DNA from: Aegicerativicinus sediminis
GTDB taxonomy: Bacteria; Bacteroidota; Bacteroidia; Flavobacteriales; Flavobacteriaceae
DNA: 64,000 nt
Assembly: GCF_015476115.1 (NCBI RefSeq)
Contig: NZ_CP064295.1
Span: 1,606,001-1,670,000, forward strand
Direction: 5' to 3'
Under the pieces are notes generated by a model, which was given only the letters and a program-made list of their open reading frames with translations, searched no databases and was not told where the DNA came from. The translations under genes and the position numbers were made by a program. Of the stretch, positions 53,201 through 61,698 are shown piece after piece (the first letter of the stretch is position 1; each line of letters begins with the position of its first letter).

Positions 53201-54067
53201 TTAATCCCCTAGATATTTTAATAAGGTTTTGGAGTTTTGTGATCTTCTCAATCTAACGATGGCAGCTTCTTTAATTTGCCTTACTCTTTCCCTAGTCAAA
53301 CCTATTTCGCTGCCTATTTCATGAAGAGATTTAGGGCTGCAATTATTAAGCCCATAGAAAAGTGTTAGTATTTCATTTTCTCTGTAGGAAAGATTATTTA
53401 ATAAATTTCGCAATTCAATCACAAGCGATGCTTTTAGAAGAGCCTCTTCAGGAGAATCTAACTTCGAAACTGTATATAAATCATGTTTGTTTGCGTCTTC
53501 TCCTTCTTTAATTGAATCATCTAAGGAAATATTCCAACTAGAGAGCTTTTGACAATCTTCTATCTCTTGTAAAGAAATTTCTAAAATGTCTGCTATTTCC
53601 TCAGCGGTTGGTGGTCGCTCATGCTTTTGTTCTAAAAAGGTTATCGAGTAGTTCATTTTATTAATAACTCCAATTTTATTTAAAGGAAGGCGAACAACTC
53701 TTGCATGTTCTGATAAGGACTGAATTATGGATTGTCGGATCCACCAAACAGCATAAGAAATAAATTTGAAACCCCTTTTTTCATCAAATTTCAAGGCAGC
53801 TTTTATCAGTCCATAATTACCTTCATTAATTAAATCTGACAATTGAATACCGTTATTTTGATATTGCTTCGCCACCGAAACAACGAATCTCAGATTGGAT
53901 TGGACCAAGTTTTTTAATGCAATTTGGTCCCCATTTCGGATTTTATTTGCCAATTCAGCTTCCTCTTCTCCATTGATAAGCGGAATTTTACTAATGTCTT
54001 GAAGATATCGTCCTAAGGAGGCTTCTTCTTTATTGGTAATTTGGGCGGTAATCCTAAGTTGTCTCAT
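53201..54067 (-). CDS. Sigma-70 (RpoD/SigA-type) paralogue
   Basis: This 288-aa factor has regions 1.2 to 4.2. Region 2 is LVQSNLRFVVSVAKQYQNNG, INEGNYGLIKAALKFDEKRGFKFISYAVWWIRQSI; region 3 is VVRLPLNKIGVINKMN; region 4 is the LTRERVRQIKEAAIVRLRR helix-turn-helix. It lacks a long region 1.1, as group 1 factors of this phylum do. Residues in region 3-4 differ from the housekeeping factor pattern I know, so I call it a paralogue. The start is Met3 of the frame (ATG 54067). An ATG at 54073 shares an A with the upstream stop (TAATG), so translation may be coupled. It is the last gene of a bS21-NYN-sigma operon. Confidence 0.85.
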   Translation of the reverse strand: MRQLRITAQITNKEEASLGRYLQDISKIPLINGEEEAELANKIRNGDQIALKNLVQSNLRFVVSVAKQYQNNGIQLSDLINEGNYGLIKAALKFDEKRGFKFISYAVWWIRQSIIQSLSEHARVVRLPLNKIGVINKMNYSITFLEQKHERPPTAEEIADILEISLQEIEDCQKLSSWNISLDDSIKEGEDANKHDLYTVSKLDSPEEALLKASLVIELRNLLNNLSYRENEILTLFYGLNNCSPKSLHEIGSEIGLTRERVRQIKEAAIVRLRRSQNSKTLLKYLGD

Positions 54068-54072
54068 GGGCA

Positions 54073-54816
54073 TTATGTACTTTTAATTTTTACATAGATC
54101 AAATTCCTATTTCCTTTAGGGTTTTTTCGTTTTTCTATTTCAACCTTTGGAATTGATTTTACCAAAGGAGTTAATTTTTTAAAACCATAATTTCTGGCAT
54201 CAAAATTTGGATGTCTCTTTTGCAACAAGGCCCCAATTTCTCCAAGAAATGCCCAACCATCTTCATCTTCAACATCTGAGATAGCAGATAAAATTAAACG
54301 TTCAGCTTTTGGAGAAATCTGTTCTGTTTTCGTAAATCCTCTCCTGCTGTTAGAAGTGTTTTTTTGATCTGTGTCAGGTTCATTTTTAAGTATTTCCAAA
54401 TAAATAAAACGATCGCACGAAGCAATAAAAGGTTGAGGTGTTTTTTTCTCACCTATCCCATAAACGACCATACCGGCTTCTCTTAAACGGATGGCTAATC
54501 TTGTAAAATCACTATCACTTGAAACTAGACAAAACCCATTCACCTTCCCAGAATATAAAATGTCCATAGCATCTATAATCATGGCGCTGTCTGTTGCATT
54601 TTTTCCTTGGGTGTAAGCGTATTGTTGTATGGGGGTGATGGCGTTTTCTAACAGCACCAATTTCCATTTAGAAAGATGCGGTTTCGTCCAATCTCCATAA
54701 ATACGCTTAATACTAGGATTACCATATTTTGCAATTTCCTCTAACAAATCTTTCACGTAGGTTGAGGGGATATTGTCGCCATCTATTAGGACTGAAAGAT
54801 TGAGATTAGTTTTCAT
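54073..54816 (-). CDS. NYN-domain RNase-like protein with OST-HTH/LOTUS domain
   Basis: This 247-aa protein has an N-terminal NYN (PIN-like) nuclease domain with acidic residues in LIDGDN (Asp12, Asp14), NATDSAMIIDAMDIL and SSDSDFTRL. The C-terminal part (about 170-247; SPKAERLILSAISDVEDEDGW and NYGFKKLTPLVKSI) matches the RNA-binding OST-HTH/LOTUS domain. The combination suggests a small RNA-processing or RNA-degrading enzyme. It sits 3 bp after the bS21 gene and overlaps the sigma gene start region, so it is tightly linked to both. Targets are unknown. Confidence 0.85.
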   Translation of the reverse strand: MKTNLNLSVLIDGDNIPSTYVKDLLEEIAKYGNPSIKRIYGDWTKPHLSKWKLVLLENAITPIQQYAYTQGKNATDSAMIIDAMDILYSGKVNGFCLVSSDSDFTRLAIRLREAGMVVYGIGEKKTPQPFIASCDRFIYLEILKNEPDTDQKNTSNSRRGFTKTEQISPKAERLILSAISDVEDEDGWAFLGEIGALLQKRHPNFDARNYGFKKLTPLVKSIPKVEIEKRKNPKGNRNLIYVKIKST

Positions 54817-54819
54817 TCT

Positions 54820-55014
54820 TTATATATCTTCTTTGACCTTTAACCCTTGTTTATAAATTGCCTTGTTCAACTGGTTGCGTTTTTGAATTGATTTTTTAGT
54901 GAAATATTGGGTCTCACGAATGTTTTGGAGTTGTTTCACGTTACGCACTTTACGTTTGTACCTTTTTAGGGCTCTTTCTATTGGTTCTCCCGGATTAACT
55001 GAAATAATTATCAT
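54820..55014 (-). CDS. rpsU: Ribosomal protein bS21 (probable paralogue)
   Basis: This 64-aa protein has the bS21 core VNPGEPIERALKRYKRKVR and RETQYFTKKSIQKRNQLNKA. In Bacteroidota, bS21 helps occlude the anti-Shine-Dalgarno end of 16S rRNA. The longer frame (start 55059) adds 15 residues, but the -7 element TACTTTTG at 55043-55050 would place transcription start downstream of that ATG, so ATG 55014 is the start. No Shine-Dalgarno precedes it. The gene leads the bS21-NYN-sigma operon, a layout that recalls the rpsU-dnaG-rpoD macromolecular synthesis operon. Whether it is the only bS21 in the genome is not visible here. Confidence 0.8.
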   Translation of the reverse strand: MIIISVNPGEPIERALKRYKRKVRNVKQLQNIRETQYFTKKSIQKRNQLNKAIYKQGLKVKEDI

Positions 55015-55042
55015 TTGGTTTTTTTTATTAATTCTGGCGAGA

Positions 55043-55050
55043 CAAAAGTA
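55043..55050 (-). promoter_or_regulatory. -7 promoter element of the bS21 operon
   Basis: On the minus strand the element reads TACTTTTG, a full match to TAnnTTTG, with a start point predicted near 55037 and a leader of about 22 nt. No clear -33 TTG at the right spacing is seen. Confidence 0.55.
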
Positions 55051-55059
55051 TCTAACCAA

Positions 55060-55471
55060 TGAAATGAACCTATTCTGCCTAGTGGTTCACGTTTTTTGAA
55101 ATTTAATTTTCAATCAATAAGATTGTTATTCAATTCAATTTAGGCGGTAATCGTCATTTGGAATCGACCCGATTTTTATAAAAAGAGAAGAATGTATAAT
55201 GTATGCTAAAGATTATACTCCGAATGTATAAAATAGAATAGTTTATAAACTTGAAGTATTTACTGATTTGAGTAACCCCTTAGTTTGAAAGGTATTCTAA
55301 TTCTATAAAGGAACGCATTTAAATTAGAATCTTGTAGGGAATTATCACTTATTTATTTAGTTCCTAAATTCCAATAGTTTAAATTTACGTTTAATATAAG
55401 TTCATTTATAGCTTTCTTAGGTTAATATGAAACTAGACCGTGGCTTATATTGCATCCTACAAAAACTATAG
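55060..55471. other. Intergenic region between the bS21 operon and the ECF sigma gene
   Basis: This 412-bp gap is AT-rich and sits between two divergent units. Apart from the bS21 -7 element just before it and weak AT-rich candidates, I see no gene, repeat or strong hairpin in it. Confidence 0.4.
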
Positions 55472-56017
55472 ATGAGTTTAGACGAATTGGTATTACGTTT
55501 TAAAAAGAAGGACGCGTCAGCTTTTGAGCGTCTTTATGAAATGTATTCCCAAAGTATACAGGGAGTGATAGCCAATGTTGTTCGAGATGAGGCAAGAGCA
55601 AAGGAAATTTGCCAAGATGTGTTTATGAAGGTTTGGGAGAAGTCCGACATGTACGACAACTCTAAAGGAAGATTTTTTACTTGGATTTTAAATATTGCTC
55701 GCAATGCTGCGATAGATGAGACCAGATCTAAACATTTTAAGGAACAAAAACGAAACCTTACCACTGAATCTTTCGTAGGTAGGTTAGAAGCCCAAGATAG
55801 CACTTATTCCGAAGAGCATTTCAATATCCTTAACCGTATGGTGAAAGGTCTTAAAAAGAAATGTCTTCAAATAATTGAAATGCTTTATTACAAAGGTTTT
55901 ACCCAAAAAGAAGTTTCGGAAGAATTAGATATTCCTCTGGGAACTGTAAAAACGCGTAATAGAGCATGTATAGGTAAATTAAGGGAGAATTTGAACGATA
56001 ACGATGGACGTAGCTAA
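55472..56017 (+). CDS. ECF-type RNA polymerase sigma factor
   Basis: This 181-aa factor has sigma region 2 (YEMYSQSIQGVIANVVRDEARAKEICQDVFMKVWEK and FFTWILNIARNAAIDETRS-like segments) and region 4 (LQIIEMLYYKGFTQKEVSEELDIPLGTVKTRNRACIGKLRE) split by a short linker. It redirects transcription to extracytoplasmic-function promoters. The stop is 14 bp inside the anti-sigma gene, so expression of the pair is coupled. The CHRD gene facing the pair has an ECF-type promoter candidate (GAACC-N15-CGTA) and is a possible target. Confidence 0.92.
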   Translation: MSLDELVLRFKKKDASAFERLYEMYSQSIQGVIANVVRDEARAKEICQDVFMKVWEKSDMYDNSKGRFFTWILNIARNAAIDETRSKHFKEQKRNLTTESFVGRLEAQDSTYSEEHFNILNRMVKGLKKKCLQIIEMLYYKGFTQKEVSEELDIPLGTVKTRNRACIGKLRENLNDNDGRS

Positions 56018-56789
56018 TTACATAGATTCTGGGATACTAGAACTGTATGTTGCCGGACAACTTTCCGAAAAAGAAAATTTGGAAATTGCCCGATTGGCTG
56101 AGCTACATCCTGAAATTAAATCTGAAATTGAAAGAATTGAAGAAGCTGTCAAAATTTTGGCTGAAAATCTTTCCGACATTAAAGCGTCAAGTTTTGAATC
56201 GATTCGACCTCGCCTCGGGCAAACCGAAATTAAGGTCGAAAAAGTCCGACCGTTACCATGGCTTACTTATACGGGTTGGGCTGCTGCCGTTATTGTCGGT
56301 TTAGGTCTTTTCTATACGTATCAGCAAAACCAAGAATTACAACAGGTTGTTGATACTCGCAATCAAGAATTGATTGAATTAAAAGATTCTGTTTCTTCAA
56401 CACGTGAACGATTAGTTGAGACCAATGGACTACTAGACAAACTAAGGGATCGAGATTTATCTGTCATTTCTCTCGCAGGACAACAAGTTGCTCCAAATTC
56501 TTACGCAAAAGTTTATTGGAACAAAGATCAGGACCGTGTCTTTGTAGATGCAAAAGGTTTACCAGAACCACCGAGAGGTATGGTATACCAAGTGTGGTCT
56601 TTAACTTTAAATCCATTAACACCTGTAAGCATAGGTTTATTGGATGAATTCGATACGAATGACCAACGTCTTTTTGAATTAGCGAATGCCAATGAATCTG
56701 AAGCCTTCGGAATTACACTAGAACCTGCTGGTGGAAGTGAAGCTCCAACAATGGAACAGTTATATGCTCTTGGGGCAGTTAGTCCGTAA
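56004..56789 (+). CDS. Anti-sigma factor, RskA-like (single-pass membrane)
   Basis: This 261-aa protein has a cytoplasmic N-terminal anti-sigma domain (about 1-85, without the zinc-binding HxxxCxxC of ZAS proteins), a membrane helix (WLTYTGWAAAVIVGLGLFYTY, about 89-110), a coiled-coil linker (LQQVVDTRNQELIEL) and a C-terminal RskA-type domain (AKVYWNKDQDRVFVDAKGLP to SEAPTMEQLYALG). It holds the ECF sigma factor at the membrane until a signal releases it. It overlaps the sigma gene by 14 bp and ends at a bidirectional terminator. Confidence 0.88.
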   Translation: MDVANYIDSGILELYVAGQLSEKENLEIARLAELHPEIKSEIERIEEAVKILAENLSDIKASSFESIRPRLGQTEIKVEKVRPLPWLTYTGWAAAVIVGLGLFYTYQQNQELQQVVDTRNQELIELKDSVSSTRERLVETNGLLDKLRDRDLSVISLAGQQVAPNSYAKVYWNKDQDRVFVDAKGLPEPPRGMVYQVWSLTLNPLTPVSIGLLDEFDTNDQRLFELANANESEAFGITLEPAGGSEAPTMEQLYALGAVSP

Positions 56790-56814
56790 AAATAACCCAC
56801 TACTTTATAAGACT

Positions 56815-56843
56815 AAAAAAAGGCCCATTTAGGGCCTTTTAAC
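56815..56843. terminator. Bidirectional terminator between the anti-sigma and CHRD genes
   Basis: AGGCCC (56821-56826) pairs with GGGCCT (56832-56837) around ATTTA, with A-runs and T-runs on the outer sides, so the hairpin can end transcription from both directions: the anti-sigma gene on plus and the CHRD gene on minus. Confidence 0.8.
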
Positions 56844-56862
56844 ATTAAACAGTACTTACACA

Positions 56863-58440
56863 TTAATTTGCATTAGCTCCTACATTGCCTTGAGCAATTA
56901 AAATGTCTAACTGTTCAGCAGCTAAATGCACATTAATATAACCATCAATGCTTGTCATTGCTGTATAGTCTATGGCAGTACCAGAATCTAATTGAGAAAC
57001 ATTTGTGTAACTTATACCGCTACCACCGTCTACACTAGTTAAAGAAATTGCAATAGCACCTGGTGCATTAGCAACGGATCCAGTATGGATATGTGCAGGG
57101 TGTGTCATACCGGTGGTTGTTCCATCCAATTCTATTTTTACTAAGGTCTCACCATTTAAGCGTTCCATAAATGTAGCCGTTCCACTAATCGCTGCATTCG
57201 CCACAGAAGATAAGGCATACGAATCCATCGTGCCTGTTAGCTCGTTCTGACCTATATCTCCTTGAGCTACTAAAGTTCCTAAATCCTCAGCACTTAAATG
57301 TACATTGATGTAACCATCGTACATTAAGAGATCGTCATAAGAAATTGCTGTACCATCATCTAGCATCCCAATTTGTGTCATACTCATACCGGTGGTACCG
57401 TCAATAGGAGTAAAGGTGATTGCAATACCACCTCCTTCAGCAGCCGTGTTATTATGAATATGTGCTGGATGCATCCCTTCGTCAGGTGTGCCTTCTAACA
57501 TTATTGTGGCTAAGGCAGTACCATTAACACGTTCTGTAAAAGTGGCTGTTCCCATGATACCTTCTACATCCTTGCTCATTAAATCGTACGTTTTGCTCTC
57601 TGCGGTTAATTCATTTTGGCCGATATCGCCTTGTGCCACCAGAGTTCCTAAATCATTAGCGCTGAGGTGTATATTGATGTATCCATTGTAATCTAATAGT
57701 TCATCATAGGTTATAGGAGTGCCATCGTCTAGCATTTCAATACTTGTCATACTCATACCAGTAGTACCATTAACCGGCGTAAAGGATATAGCAATTCCAC
57801 CACCTTCGGCAGCAGTATTATTATGAATATGGCCTGGATGCATACCTCCGTCTGTCGTTTCTTCTAGCATAATAGTCGCTAAGGTTTTGCCGTCTACACG
57901 TTCGGTGAATGTCGCTGTACCCATAATACCGTCCACATCTTTACTCATTAAATCATAAGTTTTTGTTGTTGAGGTTAGCTCGTTTGTTCCTATGTCTCCT
58001 TGGGCAATTAAAGTCGCAAGATCGCTAGCGCTTAAATGCACATTGATATAACCATCAAACTGAATTAGGTCATTGTACAAAATCGGACTACCGTCATCCA
58101 AGGCAGAAATCATTGTTAAGCTCATTCCACTGGCGTCAACAGGATCTAGTGTAATTGCAATATCACCTCCTTCTGCTGCGGAGTTGAAATGTATGTGCGA
58201 TGGATGTGTTCCGCTACTAACACCCATTAAGTTAATTTGAACTTCTGTACTCCCATCCCTTTGTTGCATGAACGTGGCTGTACCAGAAATTGAAGGGTTC
58301 GACTTTGCATATAATTGAAAAACTTTAGAATCACCCATAAATGGAGGTTCATCCATATTGTCATCATCATTGTTGCAAGAGGTAGTAAGTATAAACATAC
58401 TTATAAACCCAAAGGTTAAAAATTGTTTTAAAATCTGCAT
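56863..58440 (-). CDS. Lipoprotein with four CHRD domains
   Basis: This 525-aa protein has a lipobox Cys22 (FILTTSC) and then four CHRD repeats at about residues 38-156, 157-279, 280-402 and 403-525. Each contains a conserved HP-x-HIH motif (HPSHIH, HPGHIH, HPAHIH, HPAHIH) and a YIN-HLSA- or YINVHLAA-type segment. Repeats 2 and 3 are most alike. CHRD domains occur in chordin and in secreted bacterial proteins of unknown role. The His-rich motif could bind metal, which is an inference. The gene faces an ECF sigma/anti-sigma pair across a shared terminator. Confidence 0.85.
   Translation of the reverse strand: MQILKQFLTFGFISMFILTTSCNNDDDNMDEPPFMGDSKVFQLYAKSNPSISGTATFMQQRDGSTEVQINLMGVSSGTHPSHIHFNSAAEGGDIAITLDPVDASGMSLTMISALDDGSPILYNDLIQFDGYINVHLSASDLATLIAQGDIGTNELTSTTKTYDLMSKDVDGIMGTATFTERVDGKTLATIMLEETTDGGMHPGHIHNNTAAEGGGIAISFTPVNGTTGMSMTSIEMLDDGTPITYDELLDYNGYINIHLSANDLGTLVAQGDIGQNELTAESKTYDLMSKDVEGIMGTATFTERVNGTALATIMLEGTPDEGMHPAHIHNNTAAEGGGIAITFTPIDGTTGMSMTQIGMLDDGTAISYDDLLMYDGYINVHLSAEDLGTLVAQGDIGQNELTGTMDSYALSSVANAAISGTATFMERLNGETLVKIELDGTTTGMTHPAHIHTGSVANAPGAIAISLTSVDGGSGISYTNVSQLDSGTAIDYTAMTSIDGYINVHLAAEQLDILIAQGNVGANAN
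57235..57972 (-). repeat. CHRD repeats 2 and 3, near-identical tandem 123-codon units
   Basis: Repeat 2 (57604-57972) and repeat 3 (57235-57603) share stretches such as KTYDLMSKDVDGIMGTATFT/KTYDLMSKDVEGIMGTATFT and the exact QGDIGQNELT end. Each is exactly 369 bp, so they look like a fairly recent in-frame duplication. Repeats 1 and 4 are more diverged. Confidence 0.8.
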
Positions 58441-58474
58441 TGTATTGGTTTTTAGTTAAACATTTTACAATACC

Positions 58475-58503
58475 TACGAGATTTTTTAAGTAGGGTTCGG
58501 TTC
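58475..58503 (-). promoter_or_regulatory. Candidate ECF-sigma promoter of the CHRD gene
   Basis: On the minus strand GAACC (58494-58498) is followed after 15 bp by CGTA (58475-58478), in the style of ECF promoters such as GAAC-N15-17-CGTA. A second GAACC copy precedes it (58499-58503). It lies 35 bp upstream of the CHRD start. The -35 and -10 assignment is a pattern match only. Confidence 0.4.
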
Positions 58504-58539
58504 TAAATCTAAAAGTTTTGTTAAAGTCTTGAAATCAAA

Positions 58540-58570
58540 GCGAAAAAAAGCAGTCTTATAGGACTGCTTT
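58540..58570 (-). terminator. Terminator of the M61 peptidase gene
   Basis: On the minus strand AAAGCAGTC pairs with GACTGCTTT (58547-58555 with 58562-58570) and runs into TTTTTTT (58543-58549). It ends the M61 gene, whose stop is at 58596. Confidence 0.8.
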
Positions 58571-58595
58571 GCTAATAATAATATGTATTTAATGT

Positions 58596-60488
58596 CTATG
58601 AACCGTGTAACCAGGAGTCTTTCAAGGCTTGTTTAGACTCATCGGTAAATTTAAAACCTTCACCTTCAGCATAGTTGTTAACAGCGTTGCCAGTTAAAAG
58701 TAATTCGTTTCCATCTCGTCTCACTTTAATCTCAACAGGAGTGCCTTCAGGAATTCCATACCCCATCATTAAAAAGTCATTTATCTTGGAAATATCAACA
58801 GTTTTGCCATTAAATTCAAGGAATACATCACCGTCTTTTATTCCCATGGCCTTATAAAACTCGTTATTATCTTCCGGTATGGAAGCTACAATTTCGGTCC
58901 TTGTTTCGTTAGGCATAATATATGGAGTTTGCCCGATTATGAATATTACTGGTTGAACCACTTGAGCTGTTGTGCGCTCAATACCCATGCGATTTAAATA
59001 GGCATCGTAATCTATAGAGCCACCTTCAACTATATATTTTTGGATAAAATCTCCCACTTCTGGATATGTCAACTCAGTAAATTTGGGGATTAATTCAGAA
59101 TCATCAAATGGTTTTTTAGGACCATATATCTTTGCCAATTCGCCCATAACATCCAATAAACTTTTGTTCCCTCCAGATTTCTCGCGAATAATAATATCCA
59201 AGCACATACCCATTAAAGCTCCCTTCAAATAAACATTAGGATATTGAGCTTTCATTTTTGGTTCAAGCACATTTTTACTCATTTCTGTAAATGACAGCTT
59301 ATCATCCATTCCTTGCGAAAAATTGATCTTTTCCATCATTTTCGCAAAAAATTCATCTTCTGTATATAGACCTTCATAAACCTGAAAATGTTGTGCAAAA
59401 TATTCCGTGATGCCTTCATACATCCAAAGATGCTTGGACATTTTAGGGTGTAGAAATTGGAAATCTTGAATTTCCTTAGAATGCACTTTTAGCGGAGTTA
59501 GAGTGTGAAAAAATTCATGTGAAATAACATCCACAAGGTCTTGGCTTCCCATAGTTTCCCTAAAAACGGCTACGGTTGAAAAATTGTGTTCTAAAGCGCC
59601 AATTCCCTTGGCATCATCTTCGTCTTCCGAAGTAATGTAACACAAAACAGCATATTTATTGGTTCTATTAATCGGCCCTAAATAATTCTTTTGAGCCACC
59701 ATCATTTTCTTCAAATCGGGTGTTAAACTTGCGGCACTAATCCGATTAACCTTTGGTGAATATACCGAGAGCAATACTTCCATCCCATCGATATCAAACT
59801 TTTCAAGGTTAGGGGTACTGTACATAATAGGTGAATCAACCAAATCGGCGTAACGATCTACATTAAAAACATCAAGTGAATTGCTTGGGTTTTGGTCATT
59901 TAGGGCGGAGGCATCTATAAGTGTTTCCGGATGGGAAATCGTAACGGAATATGGAAGTTCCTTACTCCCTTGGAAGTAACCTATAAATCCACTCATATTT
60001 AAAACGAAATTCTTGCCAGCTAAAATATTAGTTCCTGCTGGTGAAAAAATCGTTTCCGAATTTTCATCAAAGGGGTTGAATCCTACCTCTGTATCGAACG
60101 TATCATTTACTAAATAAGAGATATATGCCAAATTTTTGGCATTTGATATTAGCCATGTATTTGTTGTGGTTTTTGTAGCCGTTAAGAGATTGTTTTGCTT
60201 GTCGAAAGCTTGGAAATCATCTAAATATTTACCATAATCATGAATAGCATATGTGCCGGGTATAATTTTTGCCATTACATAGCTCAGTGTGTCAGTATTA
60301 ATTTGGATGTTTGGCGCCACAACAACTTTGACTCTGTCATTGTTAACATTCACTAAATCGATATTTGCATTAATTAGCTGTGGTCCGTTGACCGTAGTGC
60401 CCTTAGTTCCTCCGCATGAATAAATGAGAAGAGTGATAAAAACGGCTAAAAAATAAAAATTGGATTGAGGTCTTATGGGTACATGCAT
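58596..60488 (-). CDS. M61 family aminopeptidase-like metalloprotease with PDZ domain, lipoprotein
   Basis: This 630-aa protein, started at Met19 of the longest frame (ATG 60488), has a lipobox ITLLIYSC. The zinc-protease core has HEFFH in VISHEFFHTLTPLKVHSKE, with a downstream Glu in YEGITEYFAQHF. A PDZ domain follows (IPEDNNEFYKAMGIKDGDVFLEFNG). M61 members are glycyl or aspartyl aminopeptidases in bacteria and are often periplasmic. The N-terminal part is beta-rich. A DUF-type gene lies upstream with 57 bp between. Terminated at 58540. Confidence 0.88.
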   Translation of the reverse strand: MHVPIRPQSNFYFLAVFITLLIYSCGGTKGTTVNGPQLINANIDLVNVNNDRVKVVVAPNIQINTDTLSYVMAKIIPGTYAIHDYGKYLDDFQAFDKQNNLLTATKTTTNTWLISNAKNLAYISYLVNDTFDTEVGFNPFDENSETIFSPAGTNILAGKNFVLNMSGFIGYFQGSKELPYSVTISHPETLIDASALNDQNPSNSLDVFNVDRYADLVDSPIMYSTPNLEKFDIDGMEVLLSVYSPKVNRISAASLTPDLKKMMVAQKNYLGPINRTNKYAVLCYITSEDEDDAKGIGALEHNFSTVAVFRETMGSQDLVDVISHEFFHTLTPLKVHSKEIQDFQFLHPKMSKHLWMYEGITEYFAQHFQVYEGLYTEDEFFAKMMEKINFSQGMDDKLSFTEMSKNVLEPKMKAQYPNVYLKGALMGMCLDIIIREKSGGNKSLLDVMGELAKIYGPKKPFDDSELIPKFTELTYPEVGDFIQKYIVEGGSIDYDAYLNRMGIERTTAQVVQPVIFIIGQTPYIMPNETRTEIVASIPEDNNEFYKAMGIKDGDVFLEFNGKTVDISKINDFLMMGYGIPEGTPVEIKVRRDGNELLLTGNAVNNYAEGEGFKFTDESKQALKDSWLHGS

Positions 60489-60545
60489 GTATTTATGAAT
60501 ATTATTCCTGAAAGTTTTATAATGTTTTAATTGAATATACAATTG

Positions 60546-60917
60546 TTAGGTGTTTAACGGGTGCGGGTAATTGTCCGTTTCATCTTCCATCGGACGTTTG
60601 TGGAGGCATTGAAAATCCTTTTCCACTAAAATATAATTTTCTCCCTCTATCTCACCATTTAATTCGTTTGTATTGTCTAATCCTACCAAATCTGAATTGG
60701 TCCATTTCTCAGCCAAAGGGGAGGGAATATGTACAGTAATTAAATTTTGCTTAAAGCTAGCAGAGATGACATGTTTGTCGGACTTTTTCAGAGAATATTT
60801 AAGACTGTTTTCTCCAAAATTTAAATGCTCTGTAATTTCACCCATTTTCTTAAAGGTGTCAACTTCAGATTGTGTAAGCCTTAATCGGATTGTATTTCCT
60901 TTAATTCTAAGTTTCAT
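60546..60917 (-). CDS. Conserved hypothetical protein next to Mo-cofactor genes
   Basis: This 123-aa cytoplasmic protein (MKLRIKGNTIRLRLTQSEV ... HPLNT) is not recognised with certainty; it resembles DUF7009-type proteins of Bacteroidota. It has a single Cys (QCLHKR) near the C-terminus and no signal peptide. It lies on the minus strand between the M61 gene and the MobA gene (85 bp apart). The neighbourhood suggests a role linked to molybdenum cofactor metabolism, but that is inference from position only. Confidence 0.6.
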   Translation of the reverse strand: MKLRIKGNTIRLRLTQSEVDTFKKMGEITEHLNFGENSLKYSLKKSDKHVISASFKQNLITVHIPSPLAEKWTNSDLVGLDNTNELNGEIEGENYILVEKDFQCLHKRPMEDETDNYPHPLNT

Positions 60918-61002
60918 AGTATCAATTTGTAAAATTATTGATAAAAGTGACTTTTTAAGTACTCTTTAAGAAAAACTTGAGATCCAATTCCTGAAATTGT
61001 TT

Positions 61003-61596
61003 TCATCCCATAGCCCCCAAAATTTCTTCTGCCAATTGGATATCCTTGGGACTATTTACGTTGAATGTTTCAATTTTATCTTCAATAACTAATTCGGCAG
61101 ATTGAATTGCCGATAAAAATGTCATTAGTTTTAGGTTGTTATTCTTTAAGTTTTCAGCAATGAACTTGCGCAATACGGTCGGATAAATGCCAACTAAAGG
61201 CTGTCGACCATCACTTGTTTTCAGCGTAATTACTCCATGTTGATTTTCTTTTGCAGCAATCAATTTACCTAATGTCTTGGTAGTGATAAAAGGTATATCA
61301 CAACTAAGAATTAAAATTTCGTTGGCTTTTGTGTAGCTCATGGCTGTGTAAATTCCTCCCATCGGCCCTTTGTTAGGTTTCATATCCTTCAAAACCGGTA
61401 AACCAAAATTGAGATATTCTTTTGAATTTCCTACTAAGTAGATATTCTCGGCAATAGGTTTTAGGGCATCCATAACATACGAAATTAAAGCCCTGCCATT
61501 TATTTTCACAAGGCCTTTTTCCGTGCCCATGCGACTACTTTTGCCGCCACAGAGAATATATGCATCTGCTATTTTATGTTTAGGACTGTTATTCAA
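61003..61596 (-). CDS. mobA: MobA-like molybdenum cofactor guanylyltransferase
   Basis: This 197-aa nucleotidyltransferase shows the signature AYILCGGKSSRMGTEKGLV with the GTP-binding loop, and LILSCDIPFITT as the metal-site region. MobA links GMP to molybdopterin to give the bis-MGD cofactor of DMSO-reductase-type enzymes. It is divergent from the moeA gene at 61699 (102-bp gap), so the promoter region is shared. A second family member at 4967 is probably the MocA type. Confidence 0.87.
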   Translation of the reverse strand: MNNSPKHKIADAYILCGGKSSRMGTEKGLVKINGRALISYVMDALKPIAENIYLVGNSKEYLNFGLPVLKDMKPNKGPMGGIYTAMSYTKANEILILSCDIPFITTKTLGKLIAAKENQHGVITLKTSDGRQPLVGIYPTVLRKFIAENLKNNNLKLMTFLSAIQSAELVIEDKIETFNVNSPKDIQLAEEILGAMG

Positions 61597-61698
61597 TTAT
61601 TGAAATACTTGAAAATTAAATTACGAAATTATATGAATTTTCATAAGTAAAGGTTAGTAACAGGTATCAACTATTTTAAATAAAATTATATAACTTCC

